Below are positions 34,850-41,532 of a stretch of DNA of 64,000 nucleotides, one piece after another; position 1 is the first letter of the stretch, and each line of letters opens with the position of its first letter. The notes under the pieces were generated by a model that had not been told where the DNA came from, searched no databases, and was given only the letters and a program-made list of their open reading frames with translations. The stretch is from Azospirillaceae bacterium. GTDB taxonomy: Bacteria; Pseudomonadota; Alphaproteobacteria; Azospirillales; Azospirillaceae. The stretch is taken from positions 62,001 through 126,000 of the forward strand of contig JARLIO010000085.1 of assembly GCA_031291675.1 (NCBI GenBank), written 5' to 3'. Both the position numbers and the translations under genes were made by a program.

Positions 34850-36139
34850 ATGAAGCATGTCGTGTTTTATTCTTGGCAGTCTGATCTAAATGGGGCACTA
34901 ACGCGAAACCTTATAGAAGAAGCTCTTACGAAGGCTGCCAAGGCGATTTCCCAGGACGATTCTACTTCGGTCGAAGCGATTATAGACCGGGACACAGCGG
35001 GCGCTGAGGGAGCCGTCGGGATTGCGGACACAATATTTCAGAAAATCAGTGAATGTGACGCGTTCGTTTGCGACGTTTCCTTTATAAACGGCGAAGAGAA
35101 GAAGTCCCTTGGAGGATTCCAAAGCCTGGTTTGGTCTGTAGCTACGGCATTCAACAAAGGATACCTCAAGCGACGCCTTACACCTAATCCCAACGTTATG
35201 GCTGAAATCGGATTCGCAGCTGCGAAGATCGGCTGGAATCGGATCATACTCGTAATGAATACGGCTTTTGGTCAGGTAGAATCTCTCCCATTTGACCTTA
35301 GGGGGCGTCGAGTTGTCCAGTTCAGCCTTGATTCTAGGGAAGCAAGAAAAAAAATAAGGCCAGAACTAAGGGAAAAGCTGGAGAGAGCGCTGAGAGATGC
35401 ACTTAATGATGTTATTAAACCAATTTATTGGGCCAATGCTTCGAAGCCCAGATGGTTCGGGTACTGGCATTCAAACCATTCGCCAGCAAAGTCAAGTACA
35501 CTGTTCATTCGCGAAGTCGGTTCTGACGGGTTCTGCTTTCACTTGCTGCTAGTTGATGGTGCAAGGACCGGCAAAATGGAGGGTTATGCCAAGTACGTGG
35601 GCCCCGACTCCGCCTTCGCTTGCATCCGAAGCTTCGAAGAGGAACGCCCTTGTGAAATGAAGTTTCGTCGGGCGGGAAGAAAAATCTGGGTTGAGCAGGG
35701 CGACGGCTGTGGGTGTTTTATGGGGTTGGGAGCGTCGTTTGATGGGGTGTACTCCTGCGATCAGGATTTGTTATTTGACAGCGGCAGGTTCCAGGAACTT
35801 GATCTCCAGAGATTGTATGGGATCATGGGCAAGTACTATAAAAAACTCCAGGACTCATTTCAGCAGATGGGCGAAACAGAAGATCTCGACTGCCTCTCTG
35901 CAGAAGTTTCCGTTGGTGGCGTCAAGGGTCTTTATACAATAATCGAAGCTATAGTGATGAAAGCGGAGAGCGGACATCTTTGGGCGGCGGTCATCGATGA
36001 CGATTGCGTCCGTTATTTTACAACACATCCAAGTTATAAATCCGTCATTCCAGAGACCATCGATCATTGGAGGGGAAATTTCTCCGACAAGGAGGTCATT
36101 TTCGAGACAAACGTTGACCCGATCCCAGAATTCGTTTGA
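34850..36139 (+). CDS. TIR-like domain protein with C-terminal beta-rich region; candidate defence effector
   Basis: The 429-residue protein opens with 'MKHVVFYSWQSDLNG', a start shared by TIR-like (nucleotide-hydrolase-type) proteins. It continues with 'IIDRDTAG' (44-51), 'CDAFVCDVSFIN' (69-80) and 'TPNPNVMAEIGFAAAKIGW' (111-129), where E119 is in the place of the catalytic glutamate of TIR NADases. Residues about 200-302 look like a separate beta-sandwich or lipocalin-like domain ('GYW...C-x-M-x-F...GVYSC'), and 355-429 forms a further conserved-looking block ending 'VRYFTTHP', 'PETIDHWRGNF'. GC content is clearly below the flanks, and the gene lies in an island of TA modules. A role in anti-phage NAD depletion is inference. 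Confidence 0.6.
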   Translation: MKHVVFYSWQSDLNGALTRNLIEEALTKAAKAISQDDSTSVEAIIDRDTAGAEGAVGIADTIFQKISECDAFVCDVSFINGEEKKSLGGFQSLVWSVATAFNKGYLKRRLTPNPNVMAEIGFAAAKIGWNRIILVMNTAFGQVESLPFDLRGRRVVQFSLDSREARKKIRPELREKLERALRDALNDVIKPIYWANASKPRWFGYWHSNHSPAKSSTLFIREVGSDGFCFHLLLVDGARTGKMEGYAKYVGPDSAFACIRSFEEERPCEMKFRRAGRKIWVEQGDGCGCFMGLGASFDGVYSCDQDLLFDSGRFQELDLQRLYGIMGKYYKKLQDSFQQMGETEDLDCLSAEVSVGGVKGLYTIIEAIVMKAESGHLWAAVIDDDCVRYFTTHPSYKSVIPETIDHWRGNFSDKEVIFETNVDPIPEFV

Positions 36140-36656
36140 CGGAGGCGTAAATCTTTACTCTTCGTGAAATGTCTGTTCCGCTGGCATTATGCACCAAGTT
36201 GTGCCTACATCGGTCCATCGACTGACCGCTCATTGCCCGGGAGAGCCGTCAGCGCAACGTCTGCTGTCGGGAGCCGGCGTTGGTCCACTGAATGGCGAGG
36301 ATGGGCGCAAAGCGGCAACGTCTGAGGACTCCGGCTTCAAAGCACTGGTGCCAATTTCGATCAATGGCCCAACCTCGGCTTTCGTCCTAATCCTGGGACA
36401 TCTCGTCAGGGCTCGTTCGATGCACAAGCCCGCGGGTCACGGCGTCAGGCTCACGGGCTGTCACGGTCAGCAAGGTGCGGATCGCGCCGCGGGGGGATTC
36501 ATTGCCTCCGTTCATAGTTCCGGATGGCATCAACCGAGAATCCATACCGGGCGGTGAAAGCAGCCTGTGGCCGGCCCAACCTGTTGCGAAGAGCCTGAAC
36601 ATCGACCACGTCGTCGGGCTCGATCCGTTGACAAAGACACCGCAGCGGCTTCGCTT
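36140..36656. other. 517-base decayed region after the TIR-like gene
   Basis: The right half (36387-36627) holds a frameshifted remnant of an XRE-type antitoxin on the minus strand, described separately. The left half (36140-36386) contains no recognisable gene; a 122-codon plus-strand frame at 36189 runs through the remnant and has no ribosome site. A 10-base word GCAACGTCTG occurs twice (about 36253 and 36318). Confidence 0.6.
36387..36627 (-). pseudogene. XRE-type antitoxin remnant, truncated and frameshifted
   Basis: Reading the minus strand, one frame gives 'VDVQALRNRLGRPQAAF' and 'ARYGFSVDAIRNYERRQ' and then stops at 36499. The next frame continues with 'SPRGAIRTLLTVTAREPDAV' and ends at 36387. 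Joined, these parts form the helix-turn-helix and tail of a HigA/YiaG-like antitoxin, comparable to the intact one at 37702 ('SPDPAARALLRIASREPE'). A one-base indel near 36500-36510 separates them, and the N-terminal part and start codon are missing. It directly follows brnA. Confidence 0.7.
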
Positions 36657-36932
36657 CTAGGCACCCTTGTGGCGGTCAACATATTCGCGCAGCGCCGCGT
36701 TGATTCTCGTCTGGTAGCCCTTGCCTTGGTGCTCGAACCACGCGAGCAAATCGGCATCGAGCCGGATCGTGACATGCCGTTTGACCGGTCGGAACATTCC
36801 GCGCACGGCGCCCGCCCAGTTGGTGACCTCAGGGATGTCGGTCAAGTCAATCTCGCTGTCCGGACGGTCCCCGATAGCGTCAAGGGCCGCCTGTTCATCG
36901 TCCGTCAGTTTCCGACTAATCGCCATCCTCAT
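36657..36932 (-). CDS. brnA: BrnA family antitoxin
   Basis: The 91-residue protein has the BrnA signature in its C-terminal ribbon-helix-helix: 'FRPVKRHVTIRLDADLLAWF' followed by 'GYQTRINAALREYV'. The acidic N-terminal half ('DDEQAALDAIGDRPDSEIDL') should bind the toxin. The ATG at 36932 overlaps the 3' end of brnT by 17 bases, with 'AAAGGAACGAAAGG' upstream. BrnA neutralises BrnT and represses the operon. It appears intact. Confidence 0.88.
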   Translation of the reverse strand: MRMAISRKLTDDEQAALDAIGDRPDSEIDLTDIPEVTNWAGAVRGMFRPVKRHVTIRLDADLLAWFEHQGKGYQTRINAALREYVDRHKGA

Positions 36933-37191
36933 ATGCCTTTCGTTCCTTTTTGGTGGCCTGACGGACGCTGATAACGCGGCCATCGATCTCGTCGTCATCG
37001 GGCCAGGTATGGATCACAGCCACCGCAACGCCGTTCAACACGCCGATAGAAAACCAGCGGTTGCCATCCGGGTGTTCGTCAGGACGCGACAACAGCAGCG
37101 GATCGTCCATCACGGCGGCCCCAACGGCTAATGGCAGTCCAGGTTTGCGGCGGTTGACCTCGTCTTTCTCGGGATCCCATATCCACGGCAA
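36916..37191 (-). CDS. brnT: BrnT family toxin
   Basis: BrnT is a RelE-like ribonuclease toxin. The product starts 'PWIWDPEKDEVNRRK' and ends with the family block 'GRVISVRQATKKERKAYEDG'. I chose a TTG start at 37191 because 'AGGAGG' lies 5 bases upstream and the protein then begins at the usual point (91 residues); a longer frame to ATG 37242 has no similarity in its first 17 codons. It precedes and overlaps brnA, the standard order. It appears intact. Confidence 0.85.
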   Translation of the reverse strand: MPWIWDPEKDEVNRRKPGLPLAVGAAVMDDPLLLSRPDEHPDGNRWFSIGVLNGVAVAVIHTWPDDDEIDGRVISVRQATKKERKAYEDGD

Positions 37192-37275
37192 CGCGGCCTC
37201 CTGTGCATACAAAAATGTAGGCACTGAATGGCGACAAGTCAACTCGACCAGGGCATTTCACCACAGGTATGGAAT

Positions 37276-37329
37276 TCAGCTTATCGAGGCGATTGTCCGC
37301 TCAGGCGCAACGGTGAAACGAAACCGCAT
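37276..37329 (-). pseudogene. stub of a ParE-like toxin gene
   Basis: An ATG at 37329 shares its A with the parD stop (TGATG), the usual parDE junction. The frame reads 'MRFRFTVAPERTIASIS' and stops after 17 codons. 'FRFTVAPE' resembles the start of ParE proteins. The remaining 80 or so codons are gone, replaced by brnT upstream sequence. Confidence 0.5.
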
Positions 37330-37598
37330 CACGCCTGTGTTGGCTTCGGCTTGCTGGCGTATTTCGTTTTCAGCCGACCCAGGAATTCGGTACCATCGCT
37401 GGTCGATACGCCGCTGGACAGGCCTTCGTCGACCAGGGCGCGCCGTTCATCGGTGCGCGACCGGAGCGTCAGCTCGTCGTCTTCGAGCGGTCGGAGCCCT
37501 TCGCGCACAACTTCACGGGCACTGTTGTATCGGCCGGTCTTGACTTGCGTGTCGATGAACGCTTCGAACCGGTCACCGAGGACGAAACGGCGCGGCAT
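37329..37598 (-). CDS. ParD family antitoxin, toxin partner lost
   Basis: The 89-residue protein matches the ParD/CC2985 antitoxin family: 'LGDRFEAFIDTQVKTGRYNS' followed by 'AREVVREGLRPLEDDELTL' is the ribbon-helix-helix plus toxin-binding helix. ParD neutralises ParE, a gyrase inhibitor. Only a 17-codon stub follows where parE should be, so this is an orphan antitoxin. It might still repress or neutralise a ParE encoded elsewhere. Confidence 0.88.
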   Translation of the reverse strand: MPRRFVLGDRFEAFIDTQVKTGRYNSAREVVREGLRPLEDDELTLRSRTDERRALVDEGLSSGVSTSDGTEFLGRLKTKYASKPKPTQA

Positions 37599-37701
37599 GG
37601 CGGCTGTCCTGTCGTGAGGGCGACGAGATCACTGTTATCATAGTTGCGATCTTCAGGCCATCAAGGCATCGTCGGGGCCATGATGCCGCCTGCCGATCAG
37701 A

Positions 37702-38046
37702 TTACGACGCCTTCTTATTCGCCATCAGGGCGGCAAGGGCAATTTCAGGCTCACGGGAAGCGATCCGAAGCAGGGCGCGGGCGGCGGGATCCGGTGACAC
37801 GCGGCCTTTTTCCCAGTTCCGAACGGTCGCAACCGGGATCGTCAGTGCCGCGGCAAATTGCGTCTGGCTCATTCCATGTTGTGCTCGGATTCGCGCCGGC
37901 TGCAGATCCTCGGTGAAGGCACTGAGATCAGCGAGCGGATCCTCGCCGTCCTCGATCATCTGACGGCCGATATCGTCATCTGCGGTGGCATCGATCCTGG
38001 CTCGGTCGATCTTCGGACGGGCGGCCTTGATCTGGTCCATGGTCAT
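37702..38046 (-). CDS. XRE-family antitoxin paired with BrnT
   Basis: The 114-residue protein has a C-terminal helix-turn-helix ('MSQTQFAAALTIPVATVRNW', 'EKGRVSPDPAARALLRIA') and an N-terminal part ('ARIDATADDDIGRQMIEDGE') like that of BrnA- and HigA-type antitoxins. Its ATG at 38046 overlaps the toxin stop as ATGA. It takes the position that BrnA normally has after brnT, so it is the presumed antitoxin and operon repressor. It appears intact. Confidence 0.82.
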   Translation of the reverse strand: MTMDQIKAARPKIDRARIDATADDDIGRQMIEDGEDPLADLSAFTEDLQPARIRAQHGMSQTQFAAALTIPVATVRNWEKGRVSPDPAARALLRIASREPEIALAALMANKKAS

Positions 38047-38306
38047 GCGAGCCATAGCGCGCATTCCTTCTTATTGGCCTTTCGCGCGGAGATGATCCAG
38101 CGAACATCTTCGCGATCCGTATCGATGACGGTCCGGATAATCCCTTCGACCTCACCGATTGCCTTGATGCGAATCTCGCCGTAATCGTGCCGGTCATCGA
38201 TCTGCGTCAGCACACGCCCGACGAAAATGAGGGCCGCAAAGTCGAAGCCAAACCCGCGTTCCCGCATGTTCCGCTCGTGCTCGGCATCATGCCAACCGAA
38301 GATCAT
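38043..38306 (-). CDS. BrnT family toxin (second copy, XRE-linked)
   Basis: The 87-residue protein has the BrnT pattern: 'FGWHDAEHERNMRERGFGFD' at the start and 'VRWIISARKANKKECALW' at the end, with 'EIRIKAIGEVEGI' between. It is only distantly related to the BrnT at 36916. The ATG at 38306 is preceded by 'CAGGAT'. Its partner is an XRE-type regulator, not BrnA. RelE-like ribonuclease activity is inferred from the family. Confidence 0.82.
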   Translation of the reverse strand: MIFGWHDAEHERNMRERGFGFDFAALIFVGRVLTQIDDRHDYGEIRIKAIGEVEGIIRTVIDTDREDVRWIISARKANKKECALWLA

Positions 38307-38654
38307 TGTCGATCCTGCGATCAGCGCGCACACGCACCAACGACAAAGTGCGCTTCAAGCGCACCGTCTCGAATGACGGACTTCAACCGGAATTCCGAAC
38401 TCAAACGACCCCAGAAGGTTCAATAGCGATACCGGTTCGAGCCGAGCAAGGCAAACCAACGGCTGCTTTCAGGCGCGACGATCCCGTCGTTGGATGACCA
38501 CCATGGGCACAAATCGGCATCTGATCGGGCATGTCGGCCAGGGCCTCATCGCCTCATTGTTGGCAAGAATTGTGCCATCAAGGTCGCGAAAGGTTGGGCT
38601 GGAAAATTTCGAATTATATGTATAATATAACTTACGCATATAGGGATGGTCGCG
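38307..38654. other. 348-base region between the second BrnT and the second PemK module
   Basis: No gene is supported. It contains the divergent starts of the BrnT/XRE pair and the Phd/PemK pair. An AT-rich palindrome at 38613-38626 overlaps a perfect TATAAT box, the likely promoter/operator of the right-hand module. Confidence 0.6.
38613..38626 (+). promoter_or_regulatory. palindromic -10 region of the second TA module
   Basis: 'ATTATATGTATAAT' is a 14-base palindrome that contains TATAAT (38621-38626), 29 bases before the antitoxin start. An antitoxin bound here would block the promoter. No good -35 box lies at 16-18 bases. Confidence 0.5.
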
Positions 38655-38918
38655 ATGAAAGTCACTACGGCGGAATTTATCAAAAATTACGGGCGGTTGG
38701 CCGACAAGGCGCTGTCTGAGCCGGTGACAATTACCAAGAACGGGCATGACCGGCTGGTGGTTTTGGCGGCCGAGGAATAGAAGCGGCTGAAGCGCCGGGA
38801 TCGCCGGGTTATTCGTGCCGGCGAGCTGAGCGATGAAGAAATCGCGCTGATCGCCAAGGCGGAGGTTCCCGTCGAGCACGCGTACCTCGATGAAGAACTT
38901 AAAGGCTGGCAGCCGTGA
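38655..38918 (+). pseudogene. Phd/YefM-like antitoxin interrupted by an in-frame amber codon
   Basis: The frame starts at ATG 38655 ('MKVTTAEFIKNYGRLADKAL') and would encode 87 residues ending 'YLDEELKGWQP'. A TAG at 38778-38780 stops it after 41 codons, within 'VVLAAEE-TAG-KRLKRRDRR'. Homologues usually have tyrosine (TAC/TAT) there, so one base change explains it. The part lost is the toxin-neutralising tail. The frame is otherwise perfect and overlaps the toxin start as GTGA. Readthrough, a suppressor tRNA or a sequencing error remain possible. Its intact paralogue is at 21676. Confidence 0.8.
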
Positions 38919-39352
38919 CTTGGCCGACCCCACAGCCTGGTCTGGTTATCCGATATTCCTATCTCGGGGATCGTGAAGCACAGGCGGGGCGCGAGGACGG
39001 TGTGAAGGATCGGCCATGCGCCGTCGTGCTCGCGCGACAGGACGAGGACGGCACGACGCGCGTCTACGTTTTGCCAATCACCCATACAGCACCAGCGCAG
39101 ATGGATGAAGCTTTAGAAATTCCTGCTCCCGTCAAGGCGCGGCTCGGGCTGGATGCGGAGCGGTCATGGGTGGTTGTGAGCGAGGCGAATTTATTCGCTT
39201 GGCCCGGCCCCGATTTGCGGTTCTGGCCGGGCAAGGGACCGGAGAGCGCTGCCTATGGATTTCTGCCGCCAGGGCTCTTTCGGGCGGTTCGCGATCGCTT
39301 TCTGGCGGCCAATCGGGCCAAGCGAATCGCCTATGTGGAACGGACAGAGTAA
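38915..39352 (+). CDS. PemK-like toxin, second copy
   Basis: The 145-residue protein is a clear paralogue of the one at 21961: both share 'PGLVI-Y-YL-D-EAQ-G', 'KDRPC', 'VLPITH', 'LGLD--RSWVVVSE' and 'YGFLPP--FR'. It starts at GTG 38915, overlapping the antitoxin TGA. The frame is complete with no damage, although its antitoxin carries a premature stop. MazF-like RNase activity is inferred only. It may be kept silent by weak translation, by readthrough antitoxin or by the paralogous antitoxin. Confidence 0.7.
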   Translation: MTWPTPQPGLVIRYSYLGDREAQAGREDGVKDRPCAVVLARQDEDGTTRVYVLPITHTAPAQMDEALEIPAPVKARLGLDAERSWVVVSEANLFAWPGPDLRFWPGKGPESAAYGFLPPGLFRAVRDRFLAANRAKRIAYVERTE

Positions 39353-39469
39353 CCCGGACCAAACCCAGCGAATGGCCGCTTCCAGATATCACCGCTCCGC
39401 CTGCGAACGATCGAATTGGGCGCAAATCTCCTGCCAGGCCCAAGGTCGCGGTGCGACGCTATTGAGCGG

Positions 39470-39852
39470 TCAATGCCCTTCGGACTTTCGGATAAGCCGA
39501 ACGCCGGATAGGCCTTCGACGTGACCGTCGCACGTCAACAGCTCGGCACCATGGACGAGTGCCGTCGCGTAAATGATGGCCTCCGCTGTCGCCAACTTGT
39601 GTCGCGAACACAAATCTGCCGCTGACAACGCAATCCGGGTGTCAGGTCGACGACAAGACAGGTTTCGGTAAAGGCAATCACTTGATCGGCCTTTTCCTCT
39701 CCGACCTCCCGAGTCAGCCATTTCGCCAATTCAAGTTGCACGATGGTCGGGACCAGCCATTGACCGCGGGATGGCAGATCGGCCGCCACAATGCCGCCCG
39801 TGGGGGAACCGATGAGCCATTCGATCCAGGCCGACCTATCGACGAGCACCAT
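39470..39852 (-). pseudogene. VapC-type PIN toxin with a frameshift
   Basis: The minus strand begins at ATG 39852 with the PIN start 'MVLVDRSAWIEWL' and 'VPTIVQLELAKWL', and continues to 'LVVDLTP'. The matching continuation 'DTRIALSAADLCSRHKLATA', 'AIIYATALVHGAELLTCDGH' lies in another frame and ends at 39470. One missing base near 39643 restores a full PIN protein of about 127 residues. The ATG shares its A with the vapB stop (TGATG). PIN toxins are RNases; this one should be dead. Confidence 0.85.
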
Positions 39853-40070
39853 CAGAAGCGGTCTGCCCTATCCCGATAGCCGTCCGATTTGGCGCCGCGT
39901 GCAAGTCCCGCCAGATCTTCCTGCCTGGGCACAGGAACGAGAAGAACGCCCTCGCCCTTGGGAATAAAGGCAAATTCCTGGCCCGCCAGCCAGTGACGCG
40001 CCGTTCGCACCGACTTGGGGATGGAGATCTGGAATTTGCTGGAAAGTCTCGCTGTGTCCTTCGCAGGCAT
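39852..40070 (-). CDS. VapB-type AbrB/MazE-fold antitoxin
   Basis: The 72-residue protein has the swapped-hairpin AbrB/SpoVT motif 'AKDTARLSSKFQISIPKSVR' and a short tail 'PRQEDLAGLARGAKSDGYRD' that would bind a PIN toxin. 'GGAGAAG' precedes ATG 40070. Its stop overlaps the vapC start. The toxin is frameshifted, so the antitoxin is probably free and may still bind DNA. Confidence 0.85.
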   Translation of the reverse strand: MPAKDTARLSSKFQISIPKSVRTARHWLAGQEFAFIPKGEGVLLVPVPRQEDLAGLARGAKSDGYRDRADRF

Positions 40071-40173
40071 TACGCTTCTCCGATCGATCCCTTGAGCGTG
40101 AGAAATAGTCTCGCGGGAACGGCGCGCCAACGAGAAAGACGGAATGTCCGGTTCAGGCTGGTGACCCCAAGGG

Positions 40174-40256
40174 CAGGGCCGCTATCCTGACATCGGGGTT
40201 GACCTCAGCCGCACCGACGAACGCGTCAATCTCGTCCGAGAGGGCGTCGATATCGC
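40174..40256 (+). pseudogene. fragment of a LysR-family regulator gene
   Basis: About 83 bases encode 'RYPDIGVDLSRTDERVNLVR' and 'EGVDIA', which matches the effector domain of the LysR protein at 19615-20556 ('RYPDIGVDLSLTDERVNLVR'). The DNA agrees with the complement of 20120-20202 at roughly 87% of positions. Nothing of the gene remains on either side; the fragment sits in the upstream region of the AraC-type gene. It marks an old duplication or exchange. Confidence 0.75.
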
Positions 40257-40349
40257 TGATATCCATAGACTGAAGAGCGCATTCTCGGTCAGGACAGGCA
40301 ATTGCCGGCTTGCTATGGTCGCCGTCATTGAGGACCGCCGGTGGAAGCG

Positions 40350-41210
40350 ATGTCGAGGACAAGTCAATATGCGGCACGATTCAACCGACTGTTCGATTAC
40401 ATCGACAGACATCTGGAAGATGAATTATCGGTCGACATATTGAGCGGTGTTGTCAATTTTTCAAAATTCCACTTCCAGCGACAGTTTTCTGACTATTGCG
40501 GAATCAGCGTCGGCAGATACATTCAGCTGATGAGGCTGAAACGAGCGTCCTATCGACTGGTTTTCAACAAACTCGACCGCATCATCGATATCGCCCTCGA
40601 TAGCGGTTTTGAAAGCCCGGAATCATTTTCCCGGGCGTTCAAGAACACCTTCGGACAGACACCGTCTGAATTCAGAAGCGCTCCGGCATGGGTTCCGTGG
40701 ATGGAACGTTATCAATTCCCGGCAAGAGAGAGGGAACAGAAAATGGACGTCAGGATTGTTGATTTTAAAGAAACCAGAATCGCTGCATTAGAACATCGCG
40801 GCCCTGTCAATCTGCTCAATAACTCCCTGGCAAGGTTTGTTGAGTGGCGAAAGGCAGGAAATCATTCTCCGGTCGGTTCCAGCCTGACGATCGGCATCGT
40901 CTACGATGACCCTGACACGACCCCGCCCGACAAATTTCGCTTTGACATTTGCGGCTCGGTCACCGCCGAAATACCGGCCAATTCCCAAGGTGTGATCAAC
41001 AAGGTGATTCCGGGCGGTCGTTGTGCCGTCGTGCGACATTTCGGTGCCCATGACCAGATTGCCGCGACCATTTATCCCCTGTACCGGGACTGGTTGCCGC
41101 AGAGCGGCGAGGAATTGCGCGATTTCCCGCTGTATTTTCACTATTTGAACCTGTTGCCCGAAACACCGGAATGCGACCTGATCACCGATATCTATCTGCC
41201 GCTGCGATGA
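40350..41210 (+). CDS. AraC-family regulator with GyrI-like effector domain
   Basis: The 286-residue protein has an N-terminal AraC helix-turn-helix pair ('FSKFHFQRQFSDYCGISVGR', 'IDIALDSGFESPESFSRAFK', 'FGQTPSEFR') and a C-terminal GyrI-like small-molecule domain (about 135-286, 'DVRIVDFKETRIAALEHRGP', 'GGRCAVVRHFGAHDQI'). This is the Rob/SbmC-like architecture of drug-response regulators. GC content is lower than in core genes, which suggests transfer. A GTG at 40341 is a less likely start. No target gene is adjacent. Confidence 0.88.
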   Translation: MSRTSQYAARFNRLFDYIDRHLEDELSVDILSGVVNFSKFHFQRQFSDYCGISVGRYIQLMRLKRASYRLVFNKLDRIIDIALDSGFESPESFSRAFKNTFGQTPSEFRSAPAWVPWMERYQFPAREREQKMDVRIVDFKETRIAALEHRGPVNLLNNSLARFVEWRKAGNHSPVGSSLTIGIVYDDPDTTPPDKFRFDICGSVTAEIPANSQGVINKVIPGGRCAVVRHFGAHDQIAATIYPLYRDWLPQSGEELRDFPLYFHYLNLLPETPECDLITDIYLPLR

Positions 41211-41532
41211 CACGGACCGGGCTCCCCAGGGAGTATTATACCAGCTCGCCATGAAACCGGCCCTTCCGGGGCTCTTGACGGGCGGGCACGGAGGCCCGCC
41301 CCACTGACAATCGTTACCGGCGATGTGTCAAGATCATGGGGGGCTGGTATTTACGTGCCCGGTACGAATTGAAGGGCGTCACGCCGTCCGAGTCCGATAG
41401 GTCCATGGTGTCCGTCTCAACCTGACGGGCAAACAGCATTCGGCCTCGATATCGAACCAACGAGCGCTCTTGATCGAAGGGACGAGACCGCGCCACATAT
41501 ACAGCTAAACCGTTCTGTCTCACCATGGCGCG
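41211..41532. other. 322-base region at the right edge of the accessory island
   Basis: No gene is supported. It contains a GC-rich stem at 41280-41301 ('GGGCGGGC' with its complement, 6-base loop) that may end the AraC-type transcript. A minus-strand frame of 89 codons (41314-41583) runs into the start of the next gene and matches no family. Confidence 0.55.
41280..41301 (+). terminator. GC-rich hairpin after the AraC/GyrI gene
   Basis: An 8-bp stem (41280-41287 with 41294-41301) with a 6-base loop, 70 bases behind the stop codon. It has no T-run. Confidence 0.4.

Noticed and set aside
36189-36557. 122-codon plus-strand ORF after the TIR-like gene
   Set aside because: No ribosome site, no family similarity, and it runs antisense through the XRE remnant.
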